DNA from: Microcaldota archaeon
GTDB taxonomy: Archaea; Micrarchaeota; Micrarchaeia; Micrarchaeales; Micrarchaeaceae
NCBI GenBank assembly: GCA_014874295.1
Contig: JACWAL010000035.1
Coordinates: 1-39,424 of the forward strand
Reading direction: 5' to 3'
DNA: 39,424 nucleotides
The notes under the pieces: model-generated
Databases searched by the model: none
What the model was told of the DNA's origin: nothing
The model's input: the letters and a program-made list of their open reading frames with translations, nothing else
Part shown: positions 8,629-17,381 of the stretch, one piece after another
How positions within the stretch are numbered: the stretch's first letter is position 1
How the letters are laid out: every line of letters begins with the position of its first letter
Program-made: the position numbers and the translations under genes

Positions 8629-9531
8629 CTACAGCGTCGCCACTATCCCGTCTATCACGCCGTTGACGCCTATGCCCCCCGTCGCCCTGACCACTATCCT
8701 GTGGCTCAGCACGGGCTTGGCAAGGAACTTGATGTCGTCTACTGACACGCTCTTCCTGCCCTCTATCAGCGCCTTTGCGCGGCCGCACGCCATGAAGCTT
8801 ATATCAGCGCGCGGGCTGCCGCCCATGACGACATGTATGTCCTCCCTCGTCGCCCGCACCAGGTCTACTATGTACTTGCGCACGTCCTCCCCTATGGCTA
8901 TGGACTGCACCTGTTGTTGCATGGAGAGTATGTCGTCTATCTTGAGCACCTTATTGACCGGCACGCTTGGCCTCTCCTTTATACCCATCATCGTCATCTC
9001 GTCCTCGAGGTTCGGGTAACCCACGCCGAGCCTCATGAGGAACCTGTCCGCGAGGACCTTCGGCAGCGATGTCGTGCCCTCTATGTTTAGCGGGTTCTGT
9101 GTGGCCAGCGTGATGAACGGCTTCGCGAGCGGGAGCGTCGAGTTGCCCACAGTTACCTGTCTCTCCTCCAGCGCCTCCAGGAGCGAGGTCGTGGTCTTGG
9201 GCTGCACCCTGTTGAGCTCGTCTATGAGCAGTATGTTCGTAAATATCGGGCCCTTCCTGAGCTGCACTGCGTTGTTCTGATCCACGTAGGTGTGGCCGAT
9301 TATGTCCGCTATGTCCAGGTCGGGCATGCCCTGGATGCGCTTGAAGTCCGCGCTTACCGCGTCGGCAAGCGCCTTGGACATTGTGGTCTTGGCGACGCCC
9401 GGAACGCCCTCGAGGAGCACGTGGCCATTGGCCACCATCGCGATGAACATCAGCTTTATGGTGTCCTCATTTCCTGCTATGTGTTTCTTGACTTCTGCAA
9501 ACGTGTTCTCGAATGCCGCCTTCGCGTCCAT
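8629..9531 (-). CDS. MoxR-family AAA+ ATPase
   Basis: 300 aa; GVPGVAKTTMSKALA, DLDIADIIGHTYVD, LLIDELNRVQPKTTTSLLEALEERQVTVG, ATQNPLNIEGTTSLPKVLADRF. Confidence 0.92.
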   Translation of the reverse strand: MDAKAAFENTFAEVKKHIAGNEDTIKLMFIAMVANGHVLLEGVPGVAKTTMSKALADAVSADFKRIQGMPDLDIADIIGHTYVDQNNAVQLRKGPIFTNILLIDELNRVQPKTTTSLLEALEERQVTVGNSTLPLAKPFITLATQNPLNIEGTTSLPKVLADRFLMRLGVGYPNLEDEMTMMGIKERPSVPVNKVLKIDDILSMQQQVQSIAIGEDVRKYIVDLVRATREDIHVVMGGSPRADISFMACGRAKALIEGRKSVSVDDIKFLAKPVLSHRIVVRATGGIGVNGVIDGIVATL

Positions 9532-9629
9532 ATAGTGCCCCTCAAAAAGCTTTTATGCCTTTACCTCCTATAGATACTACAGTATAGGGACTAAGTAATA
9601 AATAGTTTAGCGTAGGTCAGGTGGGGGCA

Positions 9630-9959
9630 GTGATCGGAAAGGAATCGAAGAGCAAGGGCAGCATATCCCTGCACGGCGTATTTGGCATACTGGAGGGCAG
9701 GCGCAAGCAGAAGGAGCCGATTTACGAGCAGCAGATAGCCCTCGAGCACGCCGAGAAGTTCAAGATGACCAACCAGCAGTACGAGAAGATGAGGAAGAAG
9801 CTCGAGGAGCTGGGTTCGCTCAAGGATGAGACAATAACAAAGCTTATCGATATAAGACCGAAGAATGAGTCGCTGTTGAGGCACGTGCTCAGCGCGGAGA
9901 GGAGGAGCTTTTCCCCTGAGGAAGTGCAGGGCATACTTGCCATAACAAAGGAAGCCTGA
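9630..9959 (+). CDS. rpoF: DNA-directed RNA polymerase subunit F (Rpb4-like)
   Basis: Rpb4/RpoF-like C-terminus 'KLEELGSLKDETITKLIDIRPKNESLLRHVLSAERRSFSPEEVQGILAI'; followed by DUF655 as in other archaea; GTG at 9630 has AGGTGG upstream (9621 GTG also possible). Confidence 0.82.
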   Translation: MIGKESKSKGSISLHGVFGILEGRRKQKEPIYEQQIALEHAEKFKMTNQQYEKMRKKLEELGSLKDETITKLIDIRPKNESLLRHVLSAERRSFSPEEVQGILAITKEA

Positions 9960-9982
9960 CACACGCGGTCGATGGTGCGCGC

Positions 9983-10567
9983 ATGCAGATGACAAGCGAG
10001 GAGAGGAAGGAAGACTACGCCTACGTACTGGACTTCATGCACGCCGGCAAGTCCTCTTCGAGCAGGTCGGAGCCGCTTGCCCAACTCGTGGGCGACAAGT
10101 GGTTCACTTTGCTGGAGGCGAGCACGAAGCCGGGCATTGCCGTCTCGATAGGCGAGCGCGTCTACATCGGCAATGGGGAGCGCGACAAAATACTGCTCAT
10201 AAAGTCGAGAGTTGCTTACCAGGAGCTCACGCAAACAGCAAAGAACGGACTCGACGGCATAGTGCTGCAGATCATAAAGTCGAACGAGGAGAAGTACGTC
10301 AACGTGTTCAACAAGGCCGGGGCGCTCAACATAAGGCAGCATTCGCTGGAGTTGCTGCCTGGCGTAGGCAGGAAGCACCTCGACGCGATACTGAAGGAGA
10401 GGAACGCGAAGCCATTCACTAGCTTCGATGACATAATGCAGCGCGTCTCGCTGCTGCAGGACCCGGCCAAGCTGATAGCCGACAGGGTTATACTGGAGCT
10501 CCAGGGAGGGGAACGCTTCTACCTCTTCGCGAAGCCCTACTTCGAAAGACAGGAAAGGCAGAGATAA
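9983..10567 (+). CDS. DUF655 family protein (helix-hairpin-helix)
   Basis: 194 aa; 'ALNIRQHSLELLPGVGRKHLDAILKERNAKPFTSFDDIMQRV'; directly downstream of rpoF. Confidence 0.85.
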   Translation: MQMTSEERKEDYAYVLDFMHAGKSSSSRSEPLAQLVGDKWFTLLEASTKPGIAVSIGERVYIGNGERDKILLIKSRVAYQELTQTAKNGLDGIVLQIIKSNEEKYVNVFNKAGALNIRQHSLELLPGVGRKHLDAILKERNAKPFTSFDDIMQRVSLLQDPAKLIADRVILELQGGERFYLFAKPYFERQERQR

Positions 10568-10580
10568 TGTTGGTGTGCCG

Positions 10581-11156
10581 ATGAAAGATTCGGCAAAGGG
10601 CACTGTTTTCCTGAGGCCGCTCGGCCTCGACGACGCGGACAGCCTCGCGAAAAATGCCAGCGACCCAGAGATACGCAGGAACATGGGGCCGCTGGGCGAC
10701 TTTCCATATCCTTATACGAGGAGCCACGCGATGGGGTTCATCGAGGCGTCTGGAAACGCGCTGATAGACGGCACAATGCTGAACTTTGCCGTATGTCTCT
10801 CAAAGACCGGTGAGCTGATAGGGTCGTGCGGCATAAGGAACATAGACAATGCGAGGAAAGAATGCGATATAGGTTATTGGATTGGGAGGAGGTACTGGGG
10901 CATAGGCTATGGAAGGGATGCTGTCGAGCAACTGATAGGCATGGCCTTCTACGCGATGGGCATGAAGACCGTGCGCGCCAGGGTGCTGCAGTCCAATTCA
11001 CGCTCGCTCAGACTCCTGCGCTCCATGGGCTTCGCCAAGGCCGCAGAGCCTGAACAGCGCACAGGTTCTTCCGCGGCCACGGTGCTGATGACCCTATCGA
11101 GCACAACGTATGCCAAGCATAGCGGGATCACGTCAATTCGCGCCTCGCACGGATGA
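10581..11156 (+). CDS. GNAT N-acetyltransferase (RimJ/RimL type)
   Basis: 'FLRPLGLDDADSL...GSCGIRNIDNARKECDIGYWIGRRYWGIGYGRDAVEQLIGMAFYAMGMKTVRARVLQSNSRSLRLLRSMGF'; GGTG-TGCCG-ATG supports the 10581 start. Confidence 0.88.
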   Translation: MKDSAKGTVFLRPLGLDDADSLAKNASDPEIRRNMGPLGDFPYPYTRSHAMGFIEASGNALIDGTMLNFAVCLSKTGELIGSCGIRNIDNARKECDIGYWIGRRYWGIGYGRDAVEQLIGMAFYAMGMKTVRARVLQSNSRSLRLLRSMGFAKAAEPEQRTGSSAATVLMTLSSTTYAKHSGITSIRASHG

Positions 11157-11157
11157 A

Positions 11158-12360
11158 TCACGCCAATACTACATGCTTGCCCTCTATGAGCTCGCGTGCG
11201 AAGTTCGGCAGGTTGCCGAGCATTTCTTCTGCGATGCCGTGCGCCTTGCCCATCACCGCGCCGAACCTCTTCCTGTCCTCAAGCACCAGCTCGAGATTCA
11301 CGTGCTTCGGGTCGCTGATCGGCCTGCCTATCTGCGAGACCATGTAGACCGTGCACTCTTTTACTTCTGGATACTGCATCACGACCTCGCTTGCTATCTC
11401 GTTCGACACGACGCTATATATCTTACCGACGTGGTTGATCGGGTTCTTGCCCCACGCGGCCTCGAGCGTCATAGGCCTGAACGGCGTTATTATCCCGTTG
11501 ACGCGGTTACCCCTCCCGACCGACCCGTCGTCCCCGGCCTCGCAGCTGAGACCGGACTTTGTCAGGTAGACATCGTTGTCGCTGTGCGAGTCCCCGTTGT
11601 TTATCGCCACGGACACGTTGCGCTTCGTGTATTTCTTGGAAAGCTTGAGCACGTCCTCCATAATCCTCTCCTTGTATGAGACGTAATCGTCCATGCTCTT
11701 GACGAACTTGGCGACAAAGGCGATTGCGATTGTCAGGGTTATGCTGTTCTCCTCGCGGATGCTCATTACCTTCACGTCCTCCCCCACCATGGGCATCGAC
11801 TTCTTGTAAGCCATGCTGTTCAGGTAGCGCTCGGTCTCTATGGCCAGCTTTTCGGTCTCGGTGAAAGGCGCGAACCCTATCCCGAACGACGTGTCGTTTG
11901 CTAGCGGTGCTCCTGCTGCCCTCTTGAAGACGCCGTTTAGGTCGGCAGATCCCTTCTGTATCCTCGTGGCGAATTTTACCTCACTCTCTATGCCAAGGAA
12001 GCGCGTGTTCTCCCTCAGGTAGTCTTTTGCAGCCTGCATCGCGATCTCGTCCACTGGTATGGCGATGTTTCCAAGCGACTTCGTCGCCCTGCCCGCGACT
12101 ATGACTTCAATAGGCCTCGTTATCTTGCCAGAACCGAACGTGGCTGTTGACTCCCCTCCTACTATCAGCCCCTTGTCGACGTTGTGGTGCAGTATCTGCT
12201 CGGTCTTCTCGAGATATGCCTTGCTCAGCTCGACGCTCGCTCTCTCCACTATTCCGTCTATCAGCGTGTCAGGGTGCCCCTTTCCCTTCCTCTCCACGTA
12301 CTCGACAGCCTGCTCCTCGAGCGGAGCGTTGCCTAGGTATGAGACTTTTATGTTGCTCAT
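11158..12360 (-). CDS. mat: Archaeal S-adenosylmethionine synthetase
   Basis: 400 aa; 'VEYVERKGKGHPDTLIDGIVERASVELSKAYLEKTEQILHHNVDKGLIVGGESTATFGSGKITRPIEVIVAGRAT...NNGDSHSDNDVYLTKSGLSCEAGDDGSVGRGNRVNGIITPFRPMTLEA'. Confidence 0.93.
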   Translation of the reverse strand: MSNIKVSYLGNAPLEEQAVEYVERKGKGHPDTLIDGIVERASVELSKAYLEKTEQILHHNVDKGLIVGGESTATFGSGKITRPIEVIVAGRATKSLGNIAIPVDEIAMQAAKDYLRENTRFLGIESEVKFATRIQKGSADLNGVFKRAAGAPLANDTSFGIGFAPFTETEKLAIETERYLNSMAYKKSMPMVGEDVKVMSIREENSITLTIAIAFVAKFVKSMDDYVSYKERIMEDVLKLSKKYTKRNVSVAINNGDSHSDNDVYLTKSGLSCEAGDDGSVGRGNRVNGIITPFRPMTLEAAWGKNPINHVGKIYSVVSNEIASEVVMQYPEVKECTVYMVSQIGRPISDPKHVNLELVLEDRKRFGAVMGKAHGIAEEMLGNLPNFARELIEGKHVVLA

Positions 12361-12362
12361 GC

Positions 12363-12407
12363 GACCACAGCATATGCAACATATGTGCCGCTTTTAAGCA
12401 TTGTATC
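12363..12407 (-). promoter_or_regulatory. AdoMet synthetase promoter/leader sharing two blocks with the lysS promoter
   Basis: Minus strand GATACAATGCTTAAA-N21-GCTGTGGTC just before the ATG; the same blocks with the same spacing lie at 29653-29697. Confidence 0.65.
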
Positions 12408-12470
12408 GGCAATTCTATAGCATTCTACAAGAAACGCCAATGTATGAATGGCAGAAAACCGTTCAGCGGG

Positions 12471-14237
12471 TCATTTCTCCCCTTTGGACTGCCTTTTCAG
12501 GGCTATGATCTTTTCGAGGAGGGCGCGCTCTCCTCCGTCAAGCAGGTCGTTGCTGTTGAGAAGGGTGCGCTCGTCGCCATCCCTGACTCTCGTGTAGAGT
12601 TTTTGGTTCTCCCGTATCTGGCGGCCGAATGTCGGCCCCTCTATGGATATCGCCACGCTGTCGCCTTTTGCTGCGGCTTCAAGCGCGGACTTGTCGTTCT
12701 GTATGCCCTTTATCTTTCCGATGACTGTACCGTCCTCTACCATCATAGAGTAGCCGGGCTTTATCCTCCCCGCAATGACGGTCACGCCAAATATCGCGGG
12801 ATGCGAGATGCGGAAGCAAGCGTTTGGGAGTATCTCAACTTCTCCTGGGAAAGTCAGCTCCCGCTCGAGTTCATCCTTGGCGCTCTTCTGCATGTTCGCC
12901 GTCATCTCCTTGTAGTCATCAAGCAGCTTATAGATTATGTTGCCCTCTATTATTGTTATGCCGCTGGCGCTGGCTGTCTCGAACGCGTCATGCTCCGTCG
13001 CTACGTTGAACGACATTATCATCGCGCTCTTGGGGTCCAACGCGCGCATGGCAAACGCGTCAAGCACGTCGCGCTTCGCCACGTTGCCGAGGCCCTTCTT
13101 GCTGATCTTGACACCCTCTGCAGAGAGCAGCCTCGATATAGCTTCGATGCTGCCTATGGAGTCCGCCTTCAGCACTATGCCAGTCTTGTCGGCCGAAAAG
13201 ACGGAGCCGAGCTCGGACTTTATCCGGTCCATGTAGCCCGGGTCTGTGGTCTGTATGACAGGGGAACCTGGCAGTGCATCCTCCAAGCCGTTGCCGCTGA
13301 CCTTCACGCCCGCGGCGGCATCGACCTTGTCCACGTTGAAGAACTTGCTCGACGACTCCCTTATTTCGTGCAGCGGTTTTGGTTTCAACAGCGCCTTTAT
13401 CTTGGCCGTCGCCACAGACGTGGGCGTCGCGAACGCTATGGTGTCATTGACGCGCAGTGAACCGTCATAGAGTATGACGTCTATCGTAGTGCCGAGGCCC
13501 TTGACCTCCTTTTTCTCTAGTATGCTGCCCCTCCCTGGGCCCTTGACCTCTATGTTGAGCCGCATCTCGAGAAACCGCTGCGACAATCCGGACACCAGCA
13601 TCAGCAGCTCGGCAAGACCCTCTCCTGTTTTCGCGCTTATCGGTATTATTGCGACCTCCTTCTGGAAGTCCTTAACCATGTCGTAGCGTTCGCTCGTGAA
13701 GCCGAGCACGCTCATCTTTCCTATCAGCCCGTAGATTCGGTTGTTCAGGTCGTCCTTGACATAGTCGCTCTGCTGTGCCAACGAGGCCATTATGCTCTTC
13801 GACTTTGTGTCGTGCCACCCAGTTATCAAGTCAACCTTGTTTGCTGCGACGATGAAGGGGGTCTTGTACTCCTTGAGTATGTTTATCGCTTCGACGGTCT
13901 GCGGCGCGAAGCCCTGGGCTATGTCCACCACTAGTATCGCCATGTCTGCGGCGCTACCGCCTATCCTCCTGAGGTTCGTGAACGCCTCGTGGCCTGGCGT
14001 GTCTATGAACAGCAAACCAGGTATGACCAGCTTGGATTTAGTCTGTTCGAGCACAGGGCCACATATCTGCCTTATGACTTCTATAGGAACCTCGGACGCC
14101 CCTATGTGCTGCGTTATGCCCCCGACCTCCTTGGCTACTATGCTGGAGCTGCGGATCGCATCGAGGAGCATGGTCTTGCCGTGGTCGACGTGGCCCATCA
14201 CGCAAATTATCGGCTGCCTTATCATGGTGAGACCCAA
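12471..14237 (-). CDS. infB: Translation initiation factor IF-2 (aIF5B)
   Basis: 588 aa; 'PIICVMGHVDHGKTMLLDAIRSSSIVAKEVGGITQHIGASEVP', 'FIDTPGHEAF', 'NKVDL'. Start TTG 14237 or ATG 14225. Confidence 0.93.
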   Translation of the reverse strand: MGLTMIRQPIICVMGHVDHGKTMLLDAIRSSSIVAKEVGGITQHIGASEVPIEVIRQICGPVLEQTKSKLVIPGLLFIDTPGHEAFTNLRRIGGSAADMAILVVDIAQGFAPQTVEAINILKEYKTPFIVAANKVDLITGWHDTKSKSIMASLAQQSDYVKDDLNNRIYGLIGKMSVLGFTSERYDMVKDFQKEVAIIPISAKTGEGLAELLMLVSGLSQRFLEMRLNIEVKGPGRGSILEKKEVKGLGTTIDVILYDGSLRVNDTIAFATPTSVATAKIKALLKPKPLHEIRESSSKFFNVDKVDAAAGVKVSGNGLEDALPGSPVIQTTDPGYMDRIKSELGSVFSADKTGIVLKADSIGSIEAISRLLSAEGVKISKKGLGNVAKRDVLDAFAMRALDPKSAMIMSFNVATEHDAFETASASGITIIEGNIIYKLLDDYKEMTANMQKSAKDELERELTFPGEVEILPNACFRISHPAIFGVTVIAGRIKPGYSMMVEDGTVIGKIKGIQNDKSALEAAAKGDSVAISIEGPTFGRQIRENQKLYTRVRDGDERTLLNSNDLLDGGERALLEKIIALKRQSKGEK

Positions 14238-14284
14238 TATGGATTGTCACCTTAACTTATTAACAGCTGCGGTGGTGTGGCTGA

Positions 14285-14772
14285 CTAGCCTTCAACAATA
14301 TCCGTCCGTCTCAACTGAGTCATCGGGGCGCTTTCCTTCGCTATCTCTATTTTGCCGTGCAGCACCTGGTGGTTGCTGGATAGGCGCGCGTTGCCGTGCA
14401 CGCATGCACCGTCGCGCAGCGTCAGGTCGCCGCACAGCTTGGGGCTCTCGTAGATGTGGGAGCTTATGACCCTAACATAGTCGCGTAGCTCCATGTCGTC
14501 TTCTATAATCGATTCTCCCTTGACTCTCACGCGGTCGAAGAACTTACCGCCAGCAACCATGGACCCGACGTGCACCACCGCCTGGTCCTCCAGCTTTGAC
14601 TTGCCGAACATTTTCGCGTTCTTAATCAGGACTGTGTTCCATCCGAGATAGACGCCATCGTCTGCGTGGGCCGTGCCACCACGAACCCGCCTCCGCTCCT
14701 GTGGCGCCTGAAGACGCGGTCGCCAATTATCGCGATTGCGTCCTTCCTTTCCAGCTTCAAGGGCTTTGCTAA
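14285..14772 (-). pseudogene. Left-handed beta-helix (hexapeptide-repeat-like) protein, apparently frameshifted and 5'-truncated
   Basis: The ORF from 14611 (MFGKSKLEDQAVVHVGSMVAGG...) continues upstream in frame without a start as 'GTAHADDGVYLGWNTVLIKNAK'; in another frame the upstream DNA reads 'LKLERKDAIAIIGDRVFRRHRSGGGFVVARPTQT', similar in layout to the intact neighbour (...KVFYKDGTGWEIKLERCGTGGFV...). Frame switch near 14665. Confidence 0.5.
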
Positions 14773-15199
14773 ATAATTATCGTTTTGAACGAATAAATTA
14801 GCAGATTATTTTATTGTCTTTCCCCGTTTGGTGTTTATGAGATAGGCTAAGCCTCCAGTAACCCAAGCAATCATCAACCCGATTCCGACGCCATCAAAGT
14901 ATTTGTTTCCTATAAGATGCCCGACTAAGAGCACAACTATGCTTATAACGAATTCCAAAATAACCAAGTAAAGTAGCACTCGTTCCAATTCCATATACTT
15001 TAACGTACTTATCGCCGTTCATACTGGTATAGTAATCCTTATAAAGTCGTTGTAAATTTGGACTAGCCCCCAACTCATACATCGCACCTATCAGAACTGT
15101 GATGTTGTATGTTATCAGTTTACAAAGAAGTTCTGGGGCAATCGAATTTATTAGCAAGAATCGAAATTAATTAGCAGACAGTCATTTATTAGCAAAGTC
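14762..15199. repeat. AT-rich island bounded by imperfect 11-bp inverted repeats with internal TGCTAATWWAT repeats
   Basis: ggctttgctaa (14762-14772) versus ttagcaaagtc (15189-15199), one mismatch; on the minus strand TGCTAATAAAT, TGCTAATTAAT, TGCTAATAAAT at about 15195-15144 and TGCTAATTTAT at about 14800-14788. Confidence 0.5.
14806..14994 (-). CDS. Small two-TM membrane protein (possibly frameshifted continuation of the ORF at 14894-15157)
   Basis: 62 aa 'MELERVLLYLVILEFVISIVVLLVGHLIGNKYFDGVGIGLMIAWVTGGLAYLINTKRGKTIK'. Confidence 0.4.
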   Translation of the reverse strand: MELERVLLYLVILEFVISIVVLLVGHLIGNKYFDGVGIGLMIAWVTGGLAYLINTKRGKTIK

Positions 15200-15264
15200 T
15201 AGGGCAAGTTTGCACGCAAAGTCAAGAGCGTACTTATGCGCCGTGGCACCACATGTAGCAGTGA

Positions 15265-15936
15265 CTACTGCGCCGCAGCGGATTTCTGCAAGGATGTGCT
15301 GACAAGAACCTTGAACGGTGGCACGTTCTTTTGCAGGTCATGGCCATCGCCTATGTTCGAGTCATGGTGAACCGTCACGTATGGATAGACGGTCGACTTG
15401 CCCACATAACACCCCCATTCCACGACCGAATTGTCGAGGAGGGCACAACCGCTGCCGAGTTTAGTGATTGTCCCGGAGTGACGTTTGCCCACGACGACGT
15501 TGTCCCCTATCATCGCACCCGCGTACTTGATTGTGTCGTTGACCTTCGTCAAACTCGCGTCTATGATCGTATCGTTGATCTTTGTGTTGTAGCCTATTTT
15601 CGTGCCGCGGCCAATCCGGGAGTTGCGCACAGTAGAGTACCAGCCGATCGTGACCTCGCGGCCAACAATGGAGTTGACCACCTTGACGCCCGGCTGGATG
15701 GAGTTACAGTCGAACACGACAGACGTCCTGTCTATGCTGACGTTCTCCTTAAGGATTGAACCTTCCGGAACGAACCCCCCGGTACCACACCTTTCCAGCT
15801 TTATCTCCCAGCCGGTGCCGTCCTTATAGAACACTTTAGCTATTTCAATCGGCAGCCTTTGGACTGCCCTGACGTCACTCATAACCGTGTAGTCGGCGAG
15901 CGCCACTTCCACAGGCGCTGGTTTTTGCGCTTCCAT
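15265..15936 (-). CDS. Left-handed beta-helix / hexapeptide-repeat-like protein
   Basis: Repeating I/V-G-x4 pattern 'SIQPGVKVVNSIVGREVTIGWYSTVRNSRIGRGTKIGYNTKINDTIIDASL...GAMIGDNVVVGKRHSGTITKLGSGC'; start at MEAQKPAP with TATA-like TTTATAT upstream. Confidence 0.7.
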   Translation of the reverse strand: MEAQKPAPVEVALADYTVMSDVRAVQRLPIEIAKVFYKDGTGWEIKLERCGTGGFVPEGSILKENVSIDRTSVVFDCNSIQPGVKVVNSIVGREVTIGWYSTVRNSRIGRGTKIGYNTKINDTIIDASLTKVNDTIKYAGAMIGDNVVVGKRHSGTITKLGSGCALLDNSVVEWGCYVGKSTVYPYVTVHHDSNIGDGHDLQKNVPPFKVLVSTSLQKSAAAQ

Positions 15937-16075
15937 ATGCCCCGCTATATACGCCATCCGCCACATATAAATAGATTACTACCGGCTTGAGGCATCGACG
16001 ATAATAACTCGGAATTTACGCGCTTACAGGATTATCAGATTAGCCTTTAAATCCCTTCGGCATGAACCTTCTAAC

Positions 16076-16369
16076 ATGGTAGTGATAAAGGATATAGTGG
16101 TGGCGCTGTCGCAGTGCAAGGACCCGGAGCTCGACGCCAACATAGTCGAGATAGGACTCATCTACGGGATAACGATCAATCAGGACGGCAGTGTGAAGGT
16201 AACCATGACTATGACGTCGCCGATGTGCCCCGTCACGGGGATCATACTGGCGGACGTACAGCTGCGGCTGGAGGCCCTGCATGACATAGGCAAGATTGAC
16301 GTCGATCTCGTCTGGGACCCGATGTGGAACCCTGATATGATGAGCGACGACCTCAAGTACAGGAACTGA
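16076..16369 (+). CDS. MIP18/DUF59 family Fe-S assembly-like protein (PaaD/SufT type)
   Basis: 97 aa; 'ALSQCKDPELDANIVEIGLIYGITINQDGSVKVTMTMTSPMCPVTGIILADVQLRLEAL...VDLVWDPMWNPDMMSDD'. Confidence 0.85.
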   Translation: MVVIKDIVVALSQCKDPELDANIVEIGLIYGITINQDGSVKVTMTMTSPMCPVTGIILADVQLRLEALHDIGKIDVDLVWDPMWNPDMMSDDLKYRN

Positions 16370-16378
16370 ATCTCCGGC

Positions 16379-16921
16379 TCAGAAGAAATATTTGTCGAAG
16401 AGCCCGATCTCGACCGGTGCCCTCTCACCGTCGCTCGCGTGGATGAGGTTCCTGCACGCTCTCTTTTCTAGGTTGCCCTTCATTATCGAGTCGTCCGACC
16501 AGTCGCCCCTTATCGTCCCCTTGTCCGCGATGGAAGGGTCAGTCTTCCCCACGATGGTCCTCAGCCTGGAGACAGCGTCCTCGCCCTCGAGTTCGAACGC
16601 GATGATTTCCGTAGACGTCGCGGACGACCTGTTCCACCCGTTGAGCACCTTCCCGATGCCCATCGGGTCCTCGGTACCGAAGATCTTCGCAACGTTCTCC
16701 GGCATGCCAGCGTCCCCCATCGCCTTCAGCGTCTTCTCCCCCATCCCCCTGAGCTGCTGCTCCGAGTCCGGGTAGAGCTGTAAGGCGAGCTCCTGCGATA
16801 TCCTTCCCTTCCTCAGCTTCACGATCCTGAAGCCCTCTGACTCTATCCTCGCTATTATCTTCCCGACGAGCTTCTTCTCAAGCGCGTCCGGTTTCAGGAA
16901 TGCAAACGTCATCTCCGCCAT
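16379..16921 (-). CDS. ndk: Nucleoside diphosphate kinase
   Basis: Start MAEMTFAFLKPDALEKKLVGKIIARIESEGF (16921, AGGTGA SD); 'RNLIHASDG' active-site region. Confidence 0.9.
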   Translation of the reverse strand: MAEMTFAFLKPDALEKKLVGKIIARIESEGFRIVKLRKGRISQELALQLYPDSEQQLRGMGEKTLKAMGDAGMPENVAKIFGTEDPMGIGKVLNGWNRSSATSTEIIAFELEGEDAVSRLRTIVGKTDPSIADKGTIRGDWSDDSIMKGNLEKRACRNLIHASDGERAPVEIGLFDKYFF

Positions 16922-16937
16922 TGTCTCACCTGCGTGT

Positions 16938-17381
16938 TCACTCTTCGATATAGAACTTATTTTGTAGGTAGTTCTTAAGTAGCTTTTCGCTCGGGAGGTA
17001 CATCGGCCTCGGAAGGGCTTTAAGCCCGAACCACCCCCATTCGGTGATCTCATCGGGCTCCATGACCCTCGCCTTGCGGCTGAATTCCTCGGCGAGCATG
17101 CCGACCGTAACGAAGTGTGCTGTCTTGGTCATATCGTTGTTGACCGCGATGACCTTGGCAGAGCCGAGTCTGATACCCGTCTCTTCTATGACCTCGCGCT
17201 TGGCGCCCTCCTCGAACGTCTCGCCGAAGTGGAGCTTGCCGCCCGGCATTGTCCACTTGCCCGCGCCATTGAGCAAGCTGGACGCCTTCGTTGGATCGTC
17301 GTGCCTATGCCCTAGCAGGACCTTCCCGTCCCTGAGGAGCATGACTCCAAATCCCACACCAATCATTCTCTCATCAGCCAT
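16938..17381 (-). CDS. NUDIX hydrolase
   Basis: Nudix box 'GGKLHFGETFEEGAKREVIEETGI'. Confidence 0.92.
   Translation of the reverse strand: MADERMIGVGFGVMLLRDGKVLLGHRHDDPTKASSLLNGAGKWTMPGGKLHFGETFEEGAKREVIEETGIRLGSAKVIAVNNDMTKTAHFVTVGMLAEEFSRKARVMEPDEITEWGWFGLKALPRPMYLPSEKLLKNYLQNKFYIEE

Noticed and set aside
8621-8788. N-terminal extension of the 8135 pilin ORF
   Set aside because: Arg/Gln-rich extension overlaps moxR coding sequence; the ATG at 8620 directly precedes a class III signal peptide.
9567-9590. CCTATA...TATAGG inverted repeat between moxR and rpoF
   Set aside because: Six-bp arms in a divergent AT-rich promoter are expected by chance.
9722-10684. 320-aa minus-strand ORF opposite rpoF and DUF655
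   Set aside because: Covers two conserved plus-strand genes; shadow ORF.
11110-11679. 189-aa plus-strand ORF opposite AdoMet synthetase 3' end
   Set aside because: Antisense shadow of a conserved gene.
12147-13460. 437-aa plus-strand ORF across the AdoMet synthetase and IF-2 genes
   Set aside because: Antisense to two well-supported housekeeping genes and has no recognisable motif.
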